A stretch of DNA of 64,000 nucleotides from Paraescarpia echinospica (Eukaryota; Annelida; Polychaeta; Sabellida; Siboglinidae). The notes below the pieces were generated by a model. That model searched no databases and was not told the origin of the DNA. It saw only the letters and a list, made by a program, of their open reading frames with translations. The stretch's first letter is position 1. Each line of letters starts with the position of its first letter. A program made the translations under genes and the position numbers. This document shows, piece after piece, positions 32,401 to 45,200 of this stretch. The stretch is from NCBI GenBank assembly GCA_020002185.1, contig CM034532.1:52223944-52287943 (forward strand). Reading direction: 5' to 3'.

Positions 32401-35400
32401 TTTAATCATATTTTCTATTCTAAAAAAGTTATATTAGTTAATTGCATTTTATTAAAACCATTTCAACAAAACAGACATTTTACTGAAATGAAAATGTATT
32501 GACTTTGATATTTCACATAACGTTGACCTTTGCTTTCAGGTTTCTTGCAGACAATGTTGAGGTTTTATTTGGTGATAGTGGGAAGATACACAAAGTGTTC
32601 ATCCCATTGTGTGGGAAAGCTGTTGAAATATCATGGTACGTTCTCTGTCTTTACATTAAAATGTTGTTATGATCAGATACGTTTAATTTGCAACACACAT
32701 TTAATACTTAAAGTTACACTCTGAGATCATCCATCTTTTAAATAAAAATGTCCAGTGACTCAATATACCCCTACCTTGTCACTTTCCTCAACTCTATATA
32801 AACTAGTTTTCACATTATATGCAATTGTAAGATAAAATGGTGCAAAAGGCGATAAATTATATCTGCGTGTCATACATTTATTATACCCCTGGCCAGACCT
32901 GGTGACCGGTAACTTTGCAAAGGCATAATTTATTGAATAATGTATCAGATGCCAAATTGACATATACAGCAGCAAGTATAATGAAATAAGTAAATATTGT
33001 TCATGTTGTACACACTTTCTTAAAAAATAGTCAAAATGGTACTTTAAAAGAAATAAAAATAAGGCATTAGCTAAAATTATTTTTCGATCTGTACACAAAG
33101 TTGAACATTGTATGTAACATTTGACAACATTAAACAAATACAGAAAAATACATTTGTAGCATAAATTCGATTTTAAGCCCGTCTGTGAAGCGATTCCCGC
33201 GGAAAATAAAATTTTAATGATCATGTGGTATCGTGACGTCACTTATGACACACACTTGCATCAGGCCGACCCTTTCCATGCATTCAGAGCATGTTTACAA
33301 GGATAGCTTTTGGGTCGAAACGAGAGTCAGAATGAGTTATTGTGCAATATTCCGACGTAATACAAACACTAGTCATCATAGAGGAAGAAGCAGTTATCTT
33401 ACGGTTCCACATGAATCAAATTTTATTCAAAACAATGAATGCTAATGGGCCTACAAGTCGACTAGGTTTTGCCGAGCTTGGGCTCGTTTTCAGAATAATT
33501 ATATCGAATGCAACCAACGGGAGATAATATACACCAATAAACATACATAGCAAACATATATTGTATCCAGCTACAGAAAGTAACGTGTATAATCTCATAA
33601 TATCACTAGAATATCGATATATGAAGCAGGAGTTGTACAATTTATCATAACAACTTAAATCAGTCAGTGAATTTCTGTTGGTGCCGCTAGCTCAGTTGGT
33701 AGATGCGTTGGTTTCTTATCATTTATTTTAAATGGGGCGATGCCGGTTCAATCCCGACAGAATGCAAACCATTGATTTTCTTTACACTTTTTTTGTTTAT
33801 GTTTTCACGAAGTAATATAAACCAAATCATTTAGTATACTATGATGCACTGTTTGTAAATATTTTTTATTTTTGTAGTAATTATTTATTCGCCACAAAAA
33901 TGAAAATATGGTCATTATATATAACAATGTTTCTAAATTTTATTTATCCAGACAGATCACAATCTGTTTTCACATATATAATTACAGTATATTAACGTAC
34001 AATATATTTACAATTAATAAATAATATATCCATTACATTATATTTGTTTGAATAAATAAAATTTAGAAACATCGTTATAAATGACCATATTTTCATTTTT
34101 GTGGCGAATAAATAATTACTACAAAAATTTAAAAAATATTTACAAACAGCGCATTATAGTATAAAATGATTTTGTTTATATTACTTCGTGAAAACATAAA
34201 CAAAAAAAGTGTAAATAAAATCAAAGGTTTGCATGCTGTCAGGATTGAACCGGCGTCGCCCGATTGTAAAATAAATGACGAGTAACCAACGCACCCACCC
34301 ACTGAGCTAGCGGAACTAACGGAAGCTCTCTGTCTGATTAATGTTGTTATGATCAATTGTACAACTCCTTCATATATCGATATTCTAGTAATATTATGAG
34401 ATTATACACGTTACTTTATGTAGCTGGATACAATAAATGTTTGCCATGTATGTTTATTGGTGTAGATCATCTTCCGTTGGTTGCATTCGATATAATTATT
34501 CTGAAAACGAGCCCAAGCTCGGCGAAACCTAGTCGACTTGTAGGCCCATTCGCATTCGTTGTTTTAAATAAAAGTCGATTCATGTGGAACCGTAAGATAA
34601 ATGTTTGTTCCTCTATGATGACTAGTGTTTGTATTACGTCGGAATATTGCACAATAACTCATTCTGACGCTCGTTTCGACCCAAAAGCTATCCTTGTAAA
34701 CATCCTCTGAATGCACGGAAAGGGTCGGCCTGATGCGAGTGTGTATCATAAGTGACGTCACGATACCACGTGATCACCTAGCTCATTACAATTTTATTTT
34801 CCGCGGGAATCGCTTCACAGACGGGCTTAAAATCGAATTTATGGTACAAATATATTTTTCTGTATTTGTTTAATGTTGTCAAATGTTACATACAATGTTA
34901 AACTTTGTGTACACATGGAAAAAGGATTTTAGCTAATGCCTTATTTTTATTTCCTTTAAGAAGAGCCAGGAAAACGTTTAAATATATGGCTGCAAATGTA
35001 CTAATTTGGTCATCAGTAAAACTTAATTTGTAACTGATTTTAAAACTAACACTGATTTTAAAAGTAGAACTGGTAAGAACAGAACTTTCAAATGCATCCA
35101 GAAAGAGATGCCATAATGGAGATGTGTTGACATTGCAGGTTTGCAGAGTTGGGACATTCTGTGGTTGGAATAGAGGCATCATCTGTACCCGTCAAAGACT
35201 TCTTTAGTGAGAACAATGTTAAGTACACTGTGGAAGATATTGGGCGTATACCAGGACAGTTGTACAAAGTAGGTGATTTCTTATTAATAACTTAATTGTC
35301 TTGCTGTATTACAATAGCACTTGTAATTTTTGTAAGCTGTGGAACAATTACTCTTATAATTTGTTTAAGCTGTATAACAGTTACACTTGCAGGTGGCTTG

Positions 35401-38400
35401 AAACTTATTGTTGACTTTGGAATTTAATCATAATAACATTTTGCCATGAAATGCGGGTAGAGGGTCAAATTTGTGTTCAAAAGTTGATTTTTCATTCAAG
35501 GGATGTTGTTAAAAAGTTGATTTTGACGTTCAACGGATGTTGTTAAAAGTTGATTTTGATGTTTGATAAATTATAATGATTGTGACAGTACTGGAATTTA
35601 CATCTTAAAATCAATCCTATAGGATTTGTACACACACACAACACACACACACATACACACAACACACACACACCAGCATACATAAATGTATGCACGCACA
35701 CAAGCATGCATGCACTCACAGACCTATTGCTGAGTGAGATCTGTGTTGTCTGTGTTTAGGCAGAAGAGGTAAACATCAAGATTTACTGCTGTGACATCTT
35801 TGAGTTCAACAAGTAAGCTGCAGTGAATCAGTTGTTATCGATGTCGTAACCTAAGCGGGAAAGAGCAGTGTATGTACATAAATCATTAGTTTAAACCGCA
35901 ACAGTTAAATAGACATAAATACACATTGTTTACACATACTTTTTGTAGAAAGCTTTCTTGACAATTATAATCGTTAAACAGAATTTTAAGTAAAAAATGC
36001 AAATTTTTACTCCTGGTAATGTAAAACGGCGTGTTCACGTGAAGTTTGAAGTGTTTTGTTATAAGTGGTAATCTTGTTATGTCAAACAAATGCCAGGCAC
36101 AGTAATTTTAATAAATTTTTGCTAATTCACATTTTTCAATAAATGGACATTTCTTCTTCATTTGAAATCTCATATTGTAGTCGTTCTAGTTCTAGTACGC
36201 GTGCATGTCTTAATTAGCATTCACTCCCCTTTTTAGCAGTGTGTGACACTGGCGTTGATCTCCGTCTCCTGAGAGATGATTATACAACCACGTATGCTTA
36301 TTGAAAGGCAAAATTTGACATTATTGCGCTTCAAATATTTGTTAGGCACAATGTAAACTTATTAAAATGAATATGGTAAATAATGTTACTTTTGCAGGGA
36401 CTTAGAGAGTGAGTTTGATGTGATATGGGACCGTGGAGCATTGGGGGCCATAAACCCTGATGACAGACAACGGTAAGTGTCCTCACTCACTTACGCGCTC
36501 ACTCACTCACTCACTCGCTCACTTGCTCAGCCCAAGGTATATTCTACACACAGCTATCATTACTATACTGTTATAATCAGCTGCAGTCAATGTTTAAAAC
36601 TTTAAAAATGAATCTTGTTTATAGAATTGAAGGTTTTGGCAAAATATGTGTATCTTTTTCAAGATGCTTTTTTGAGACCTACAGTTTGTCGCAAGTTGTA
36701 GATGTGTCTATATATTTCAAGTTGTAACAAGTTGTGGATGTGTCTATATATTTCAAATTGTAACAACTTGTAGATGTGTCTATATATTTCAAGTTGTAAC
36801 AAGTTGTAGATGTGTCTATATATTTCAAGTTGTAACAAGTTGTGGATGTGTCTGTATATTTCAAGTTGTAGATGTGTCTATATATTTCAAGTTGTAACAA
36901 GTTGTAGATGTGTCTATATATTTCAAGTTGTAACAAGTTGTGGATGTGTCTATATATTTCAAGTTGTAACAAGTTGTGGATGTGTCTATATATTTCAAGT
37001 TGTAACAAGTTGTGGATGTGTCTATATATTTCAAGTTGTAACAAGTTGTGGATGTGTCTATATATTTCAAGTTGTAACAAGTTGTGGATGTGTCTATATA
37101 TTTCAAGTTGTAACAAGTTGTAGATGTGTCTATATATTTCAAGTTGTCACAAGTTGTGGATGTGTCTATATATTTCAAGTTGTAACAAGCTGTAGATGTG
37201 TCTATATATTTCAAGTTGTAACAAGTTGTGGATGTGTCTATATATTTCAAGTTGTAAGAAGTTGTGGATGTGTCTATATATTTCAAGTTGTAACAAGTTG
37301 TAGATGTGTCTATATATTTCAAGTTGTAACAAGTTGTGGATGTGTCTATATATTTCAAGTTGTAACAAGTTGTAGATGTGTCTATATATTTCAAGTTGTA
37401 ACAAGTTGTGGATGTGTCTATATATTTCAAGTTGTAACAAGTTGTGGATGTGTCTATATATTTCAAGTTGTAACAAGTTGTGGATGTGTCTATATATTTC
37501 AAGTTGTGGATGTGTCTATATATTTCAAGTTGTAACAAGTTGTAGATGTGTCTATATATTTCAAGTTGTAACAAGTTGTGGATGTGTCTATATATTTCAA
37601 GTTGTAACAAGTTGTGGATGTGTCTATATATTTCAAGTTGTAACAAGTTGTGGATGTGTCTATATATTTCAAGTTGTAACAAGTTGTGGATGTGTCTATA
37701 TATTTCAAGTTGTAACAAGTTGTAGATGTGTCTATATATTTCAAGTTGTAACAAGTTGTAGATGTGTCTATATATTTCAAATTGTCACACGTTGTGGATG
37801 TGTCTATATATTTCAAGTTGTCACAGGTTGTGGATGTATCTATATATTTCAAGTTGTCACACGTTGTGGATGTATCTATATATTTCAAGTTGTCACAGGT
37901 TGTGGATGTATCTATATATTTCAAGTTGTCACAGGTTGTGGATGTATCTATATATTTCAAATTGTCACACGTTGTGGATGTGTCTATATATTTCAAGTTG
38001 TCACAGGTTGTGGATGTATCTGTATATTTCAAGTTGTCACAAGTTGTGGATGTATCTATATATTTCAAGTTGTCACACGTTGTGGATATGTGTCTATATA
38101 TTTCAAGTTGTTACAAGTTGTGGATGTGTCTGTATATTTCAAGTTGTCACACGTTGTGGATATGTGTCTATATATTTCAAGTTGTCACACGTTGTGGATG
38201 TGTCTGTATATTTCAAGTTGTCACACGTTGTGGATGTGTCTATATATTTCAAGTTGTCACACGTTGTGGATGTGTCTATATATTTCACGTTGTCACACGT
38301 TGTGGATGTGTCTATATAGTTCAAGTTGTCACAAGTAGTGGATATGTGTCTATATATTTCAAGTTGTCACACGCTGTGGATGTGTCTATATATTTCAAGT

Positions 38401-41400
38401 TGTCACAGGTTGTGGATGTGTCTATATATTTCAAGTTGTTACAAGTTGTGGATGTGTCTATATATTTCAAGTTGTCACACGTTGTGGATATGTGTCTATA
38501 TATTTCAAGTTGTCACAGGTTGTGGATGTGTCTATATATTTCAAGTTGTCACAGGTTGTGGATATGTGTCTATATATTTCAAGTTGTCACACGTTGTGGA
38601 TGTGTCTATATATTTCAAGTTGTCACATGTTGTGGATGTGTCTATATATTTCAAGTTGTCACAGGTTGTGGATGTGTCTATATATTTCAAGTTGTCACAC
38701 GTTGTGGATGTGTCTGTATATTTCAAGTTGTCACACGTTGTGGATGTGTCTGTATATTTCAAGTTGTCACACGTTGTGGATATGTGTCTATATATTTCAA
38801 GTTGTCACACGTTGTGGATGTGTCTATATATTTCAAGTTGTCACAGGTTGTGGATGTGTCTATATATTTCAGAACTGTATATTAATGTGCTTACTTTGGA
38901 TCATTGTAAATGCATCTCCTCCAAAGAGCCAAGCTCCAGTTGTCTCTTTCAGAGTTCATTCACTTCCTTGGTACATTGGCCTCTGATTTACCAACTGGCG
39001 ACACATTTAAGAAAACACACAATGATATAATATATATATATATACCGTATTCATTCTTTTTGGCGTACAGTACGCTTACAAAATATTCTTAAAGTTGCAA
39101 AAATATTCTGTTTCTCAAACCAGTGTGAAAATGACAAAATGGTGAAGCCACATGGTGGAAATCATGTATTTTAACTGTTTCTACTGTATTCCGCTATGTG
39201 ATCATTCATTGCCGTTTTAAAAATAATCATGGTGCCATTTACACGCATGTCACTCTGGATTAGAAAACACAATGTTGTCAATTATTTATAGTTACCAAGT
39301 ATTTAAAACTATTTCACATTGGAGAGATAAGTTAGAAGAGAAACAATCTGCATGACAGTGGTGTTAAGACACGGACAAAGTCAGAGAGCAGGCCATGCCA
39401 TCCTTTGCATAGATTCAAGTTTAGTTCAGCCGGAATGACACACATCAACTTAACTGAAGCTAACTGGAAGTGACTTATACATCCATGTGATGGTGATTTT
39501 GTGGTCAAAAGGATACTGGAACTTCGCAAAGGCTGTGGATGCAGGTGGAGCTTTCTTTCTCATATTGTCAAAGCTTGACAGGGAATTACAATAAATGATT
39601 GACCCATTGATCAGTTTTAGTCACAAACCGATATCAGACACTGCTGGAAAAGGGGCTGTACCCTAATTAGGGCATGTACGCTAAGAAGAACGAATACAGT
39701 ATATATATATTTTTAGTTATTTACAAGAATGTTTTTGATAGGCACACTTTTCTAGAGTGCTTTTTCCTCCGAGATAACTGAGTGGTGATCAAATTACCAT
39801 ATAGTACCAAATTACCATATAGTAAGCAAACGGGTGGTTTGTTGCATCATGGGGGATAAACTATTGTGTATAAACGTGTTTCAGGTACGCAACATTGATG
39901 TCCTCTCTGATGACCATTGACTGTCAGTGCCTGTCGTGTATAAACTACTATGGAGACAAAGCCAGAGAAGGTGAGAACAGAAGAAACTAACAGTTAGTCT
40001 ACAGGAGGGAGTATCTACTGCTTTATTTGGTTCACATGGGAGATCTATTAGTGCAATTTGTTCTTTGTCCACTCATTATATTTCCACGAAAAGAGAAAAT
40101 TTCTCAGTGAACAAGTTGACTTTATGTTCTACAGAATTTTCTACTGAAAAAATGCCAGTAGTTATAAAACTTGTAAAGATATTCTGGATTCGGTGAGCAG
40201 CTTGACTTCATATTCCACACAATTCTCTACTAGATAAAATGGGTATGAAACTTGTAAAGATGTTATGAATATTAATGCTGTTAAGCCCAATCCTTTGCTA
40301 ATTCGAGTCTATGAAAATGTAAACGTATGCAATTATGAAATTGTGTGTAAACTGTTGTCTAATTGTGTAGCTACAGGAGAACGTCGAGTGAGAGTGTAAA
40401 GATAGAAAGTAGAAGTGTTATTTCTGCTGTGTTCCATTTCAGAGGCTGGACTTCCCCCAGATGGGGCTCCTCATGTCATTCTCCTCGACCAGGTCCAGGA
40501 GGTCTTTGGTAAGTACACCTTGTGTTCTAAGGGCACTGCTCCAGTTGGTCACAGGCACTGTTAGTGTAACCAGGGTCAACGTACACAGCTGTCACTGCTG
40601 TCGTCTAGTGTCACCAGACACCCAGTTTCCAGTTTTCTGACAGTTTATGCACATAACTGAACCTGATAATCAGTTTGTGTATACAGACGGAAGTAATGTG
40701 TTCTGTGGGAAACCTCCAAACTAATTCTGTACAGCTTGTCATAGATTTTGGCAAAACTGTGTTTTTAAAACGGATGTCAATAGAGTGGAACCTCCCTATT
40801 AAGGTCACCCTCCAGACTAGCAAGGTACTGTAGAACCTCCCTATTAAGGTCACCCTCCAGACTAACGAGGTACAGTAGAACCTCCCTATTAAGGTCACCC
40901 TCCAGACTAGCGACGTACCGTAGAACCTCCCTATTAAGGTCACCCTCCAGACTAGCGAGGTACAGTAGAACCTCCTTATTAAGGTCACCCTCCAGACTAG
41001 CGAGGTAAAGTAGAACCTCCCTATTAAGGTCACCCTCCAGACTAGCGAGGTAAAGTAGAACCTCCTATTAAGGTCACCCTCCAGACTAGCGAGGTCCCGT
41101 AGAACCTCCTTATTAAGGTCACCCTCCAGACTAGCGAGGTAAAGTAGAACCTCCCTATTAAGGTCACCCTCCAGACTAGCGAGGTAAAGTAGAACCTCCC
41201 TATTACGGTCACCCTCCAGACTAGCGAGGTACAGTAGAACCTCCCTATTATGGTCACCCTCCAGACTAGCGAGGTAAAGTAGAACCTCCCTATTATGGTC
41301 ACCCTCCAGACTAGCGAGGTACAGTAGAACCTCCCTATTAAGGTCACCCTCCAGACTAGCGAGGTACAGTGGAACCTCCCTATTAAGGTCACCCTCCAGA

Positions 41401-42216
41401 CTAGCGAGGTACAGTGGAACCTCCCTATTAAGGTCACCCTCCAGACTAGCGAGGTGACTGTATTAGCAGGAGTAATTCCTGTTACAAAAATAATCTGGGA
41501 CTGTCCTAGGGTGACCTTAATTGCAAGGTGGCTGTATTAGCGAGTTGACCGTAGAGCGAGGTTCCACTGTATATATGTATGTTAAGGAATGTGCCAAATT
41601 AAAGACAACATTGTACATTGCGTGTTTCACTGAACTGTCCAGTAGTCTACATTGCACATATCACTGACATTACATTAACCGATTTCATGGCAACATTTTT
41701 GGTTCTTGTAAATTCCAACATATCAGCTTGAAACCCCTCTACCACTGCCCCTCCTTCCTGCACCCCAGGCTTCCCCCTCCCAACCACCCCTACCCAGCTT
41801 CCCTCCCTTCCTGCATCTCCATCTTATCCTCAAATCCCCCTGCAGCTTTCCATTGTCCCGAAACATGCCCCTTGAAGGTAACCTCAAGTAAAGTGCTGCC
41901 ATCTGGTAAATATGAGCCAAGCTGCATGAATAAGTGGATGTGTCCCTCTATATAGAGGTGGGTCCCTTTGAGTGTATATGGTCCTATGAGTGGATGTGGT
42001 CCTCCTCTGTGGATGTGGATATGACACTGGCTATGACATTTTTTTTAGAAAGTTGATGACAAATCTCATGTATTAATATGAAGTTGTTACTCTATTTCAG
42101 CTTCATTGTGTCAAGTTGAAGTGCTTGTGAAACGACCAAAAGACAAGAATGAACTGGGTGGAAAACCTGTGTCACAGGAAGTCGGCGAATTCATATATAA
42201 TATTAAGAAATGTTAA
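29307..42216 (+). CDS. TPMT: Thiopurine S-methyltransferase, eight coding exons, complete
   Basis: The spliced product has 245 residues, the length usual for animal TPMT, and all eight junctions keep frame. It is a cytosolic, class I Rossmann-fold methyltransferase that transfers the methyl group of S-adenosylmethionine to the sulphur of thiopurines and similar aromatic thiols; the natural substrate is unsettled. Recognised parts are the N-terminal YWLGMHKEGKAPWH, the SAM-pocket IPLCGKAVEISW, GHSVVGIEAS with the ribose-binding Glu, CCDIFEF, and the catalytic-side WDRGALGAINPDDRQRYA with the Arg that contacts substrate in vertebrate enzymes. The start is the first ATG in the exon, 12 codons before the conserved core. 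No frame damage. Introns are swollen by transposons and minisatellites. It converges with the - strand gene ending at 46723. Confidence 0.92.
30618..30705 (+). repeat. tRNA-like segment, copy A left arm
   Basis: A-box-like ATAGCTCACTTCGTA and B-box GGTTCAATCCTG are about 55 bases apart, giving a Pol III promoter layout. The acceptor stem and anticodon arm do not form a normal tRNA, so I do not call a tRNA gene. Confidence 0.55.
31167..31257 (-). repeat. tRNA-like segment, copy A right arm
   Basis: This is the mirrored copy: GGATTGAACCGGCG on the + strand is the complement of a B box, and CACTGAGCCATCGG the complement of an A box. Confidence 0.55.
32540..32635 (+). CDS. TPMT: TPMT coding exon 2
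   Basis: Acceptor CTTTCAG, donor ATG/GTACGT. Encodes FLADNVEVLFGD and the SAM-binding VFIPLCGKAVEIS; ends two bases into a Trp codon. Confidence 0.9.
33683..33772 (+). repeat. tRNA-like segment, copy B left arm (best preserved)
   Basis: TAGCTCAGTTGGTAGA matches the Pol III A box fully, and GGTTCAATCCCGAC is close to the B box. The intervening part is too long and AT-rich for a normal tRNA, so it is a tRNA-derived head. Confidence 0.65.
34232..34320 (-). repeat. tRNA-like segment, copy B right arm
   Basis: Complement of an A box (ACTGAGCTAGCGG) and a B box (AGGATTGAACCGG), oriented toward the loop as in the other arms. Confidence 0.6.
35139..35268 (+). CDS. TPMT: TPMT coding exon 3
   Basis: Acceptor ATTGCAG, donor AAA/GTAGGT. 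Encodes FAELGHSVVGIEASS with the acidic ribose contact and DFFSENNVKYTVEDIG. Ends in phase 0. Confidence 0.9.
35625..35700. repeat. CA microsatellite in TPMT intron
   Basis: Runs of CACACA with a few interruptions, 130 bases before coding exon 4. Confidence 0.9.
35760..35812 (+). CDS. TPMT: TPMT coding exon 4
   Basis: Acceptor GTTTAG, donor AA/GTAAGC. Encodes AEEVNIKIYCCDIFEFN; a 53-base exon in phase 0 to 2. Confidence 0.88.
36398..36472 (+). CDS. TPMT: TPMT coding exon 5
   Basis: Acceptor TTTGCAG, donor CG/GTAAGT. Encodes DLESEFDVIWDRGALGAINP, the most conserved block of the family. Confidence 0.92.
36690..38872. repeat. TPMT: 36-bp minisatellite, about 60 copies, in TPMT intron 5
   Basis: The unit is GTTGTGGATGTGTCTATATA followed by TTTCAAGTTGTAACAA. 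The first half has TGTAACAAG spacers and the second half (after about 37780) TGTCACAcG or TGTCACAgG spacers, with some 38-bp units (GGATATGTG). Because 36 is a multiple of three and the unit lacks stops in several frames, long open frames appear on both strands; they are not genes. Confidence 0.95.
39885..39970 (+). CDS. TPMT: TPMT coding exon 6
   Basis: Acceptor GTTTCAG, donor AAG/GTGAGA. Encodes YATLMSSLMTIDCQCLSCIN and YYGDKARE. The preceding intron contains the 36-bp minisatellite. Confidence 0.88.
40443..40508 (+). CDS. TPMT: TPMT coding exon 7
   Basis: Acceptor ATTTCAG, donor TTTG/GTAAGT. Encodes AGLPPDGAPHVILLDQVQEV, corresponding to the loop before the last strands. Confidence 0.88.
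40783..41570. mobile_element. Pogo/Tigger-like element with its end amplified to a 45-bp minisatellite
   Basis: Fifteen units of about 45 bp (AGAACCTCCCTATTAAGGTC, then ACCCTCCAGACTAGCGAGGT) lie at 40787-41455. At the far end CGAGGTTCCACTG (41556-41569) is the complement of the unit start CAGTGGAACCTC. CAGTRGAACCTC-type ends flanked by TA are typical of pogo/Tigger elements of the Tc1/mariner group. It sits in TPMT intron 7 and has no transposase. Confidence 0.7.
42101..42216 (+). CDS. TPMT: TPMT coding exon 8 with stop
   Basis: Acceptor ATTTCAG. Encodes ASLCQVEVLVKRPKDKNELG and the C-terminal VGEFIYNIKKC; TAA at 42214-42216. Confidence 0.88.
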
Positions 42217-45200
42217 TTTTGTGTACTACTCTACTCGGTACCCCCCCTATTCCCGGTGTATCTGTGTTATGCTCATGCAGCCCTTTCTCTGTTTGTACTG
42301 AATTTACGCCAACTATTGGGTAGGTTGGTATTGGGCAATCAAATTTATTAACAGGGATTGCGCACATATAATATATATACAATAGTCAACATCTTGTGCA
42401 CAGCCAGGTACATCCAGATTACAGATTGATGGACCACACATGTTATGTATGACAAATTTGTGTACATATATAATAATCATACTTCTTCAATGTTGCTAGT
42501 AATTTACCAAAAAACCCTTGATTGCTGTTATATTAAATTACACCATACTGACTGTCATATGTTTACAGTATATAAAACACAAGGGAAAAAGATACCCGGT
42601 GTGCAGACTGCACACCTTTCTATAGTACTAGCTACAGTAATTCCAGCTTGATATATACAAAAGTGAGGGGTAAAAAAATTAATATATAATATTAAGAAAT
42701 GTTTATTTTCATTGGGGATGGTCCTCAGTTGTGTAGAACTTCCAGTTTCTTCACTTGTTTCATTGGACATTATTTACCTCCTGCTTGTGTTACATGACAC
42801 TGGTCATGTGACATAATGAAATCGGTTTGCTTACAAAGGCATGGCGACTGGCGGAATGAAATTAATATAGGGGAGCTGAGAACCAGAGCTTCAGCACAAT
42901 CCTGCTCCGCTGTCGGACCATGACATCAGAAGATGGGGGGTGCTGTGAAAAAATGTCTGTCGCTGCGCCACCTTAATTTCAACCTCTCCACTCTCTCGGC
43001 TCTTGACTAATTACATCACAGTTTAATATTTTTTGTGGCGATTCACAATTTTGCACCACCCTTGATGCCCCCCTAAAACCTACCTAAAGGCTCTCGGAAT
43101 ACCTCAATTTGCCCCCCTTGATGCTTGCCAAAAAAAACCACATTCAGGCTCAGATTTACCAGGGGGCAGACCTGTATCTACCCTTAGCATAATTCCAGAG
43201 GGGCAGCTGTCCCCCTTGCCGCCTGTTTCCACGTCTATGGTCATGGCCAAAATGTTCGGGAATGAAAATCATGTTACTTGTGAGGTACATAATGTCAAAT
43301 GAGCAGTTGTTAATTTACTACAACAGTGCAGTTAAGATATGGACACTGAAACCATGTGACTGTGTTATCTACGAGAAGGTTAAGATTGTGATACATGTTG
43401 AGTTGAGCTGAAGCCAGGCTTAATGTCATTCTCAGGAACACCGGGCTCATATCTCGGGAACACCCGACTCATAATCTACATGTTAGTATTGTTTTACAGA
43501 AACATATCTATCGCTTGATACCAAAATAAATGTTCTTCATGGAACTACTTTGTCTTATTATTGCATTTAGTTGTTACGTAATTGTTACATATGTAACCAG
43601 ATTCTCAACGACACAAAGCTACTGTAGAAAACAGCATTGATTTGCTGAGCTGATGGTCTGGTCATTCCTGCTCTTAAAGCATGTCTAGCATGAGTCATTC
43701 AAACGGTCTAGCGTCAGAAGCAGGAGTGAAGGAGACCTGGAGGATAGCCTGAGGGGTCATCAGATAACACCTTTAAAGTACTGGAGCATGGCTGGTCTGT
43801 GTAGGTCTCACCAGGTAAGTTACTGCCACACTGATGATGACCAAGGTTGTCTTATATAAAGGTGACATAGCTGTCACACAAAAGCAGTGCATGTATATAC
43901 TTGCATCCAAGCATTCACAAATTACATACATGATCATGTCATGTAAAACTTCATGCTTTCCGTCATGACGAGATCATGTTACTGTAATGAATAAAGAATT
44001 CGGGCACTCTAATTCCTAGAAGTGCACAAACAGGTAGCCTACTTACTTTACAATTATATCGTCGATATTTATATAGTATCATTTTTATTTATTTTTGATG
44101 AACAACATATTTGTACATGGGAATCAATACAAACATTCAGCACACGTTCGGACTGATGTGTTATAAAATTGAGTTTATTATTATTTGACCAAGAATGAGA
44201 ATATTCAATTCTAGTAATCTGATATCGGAGTTGAGAAAAAAAATTTATTACGCGAGTTGGAATCATTCCATTTGTCAATCAAGCTGACTGGTTAGTTTAT
44301 GCTGTCTCACAAGCATATATCTTACAGGGAGCCAGTCTGTTCCTCTACCCTGAATTAGCTGGTGTAGTCATTTGTAACAGGAAGTCTGCCGTGTAGAACA
44401 TGGGAAGTTGTCAAGCGTCAAAGGGTATAGCTGTTAAAGCCCCTCAGTGTTACTGCCACTAAAGCTTCTTTTGAAAATGGATGTTGTTGTTGGCTTACAA
44501 CTTAGTGGGCAGTTTACATTCAACATAGTTGGTATGGTACATTATATTAATTAATAAATGAGAAACCAGGAACAGATTTCCTCCTTTAAGTAGTGTCATT
44601 CTATGCCCATTAAAGTCCATATACCAGTCCACAGTTGTCAAATTTGTTCACTGCTGTACAGTAGTTGTCTGGTGTTGTACATAACAGACACTAAATGACA
44701 CAATATCCGCATATAATGTAAGATGTCAATCCTCTAAGGATATTTTTAAACAAAACCACTCGGCCATAAGTCACAAATTTCAAAAAAGTAATTTTATTCT
44801 TATAATGTTGCCAGCACACGTGTATGTTCAGACGTATAGAGATAAAAAGAACAATCTATCTGAAACACATGGTGCATTTATACATAATGCATATACATAT
44901 GTGTCACACTTATGTGTAGCCAGGCCAGATTATGATACAATGATAAAATACATGCCTTCATTATGGAATGCTCCCCTTAATTGGAATGTCTCACAATCTC
45001 CCCACGTATGTATGTTTTGTAGATTAAAAGATACCATGATATAATACATGTCTTCATTATGGAATGCTCCCCTTAATTGGAATGTTTCACAATCTTGTCA
45101 CGTATGTATGTTTTGTTTTAACAATTCCCGGTTGTGTTGTAAAAAGTTCACAGGAATGCTTAATCACTTTTACAAGATAAATATAAAAGATTAATTACTG

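Larger units (their letters stand above)
33048..34955. mobile_element. TTAA-flanked foldback element, copy B, in TPMT intron
   Basis: 1908 bp with the same structure as copy A, TTAA at 33044-33047 and 34956-34959, and the loop in the same orientation as in A. It lies in the next TPMT intron. Confidence 0.87.

Noticed and set aside
33683..33772. Functional tRNA gene
   Set aside because: A and B boxes are good but the anticodon arm and acceptor stem do not pair as in a tRNA, and the segment recurs in every foldback arm.
29960..34960. Small reading frames (60-117 codons) in the foldback elements
   Set aside because: They occur on both strands of inverted repeats and drift between copies; no conserved start or domain.
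36810..38986. Very long overlapping open frames on both strands (up to 373 codons) with YIFQVVTSCGCV-type repeats
   Set aside because: They are translations of a 36-bp minisatellite whose unit length is a multiple of three; they lie within a TPMT intron and have no promoter or family similarity.
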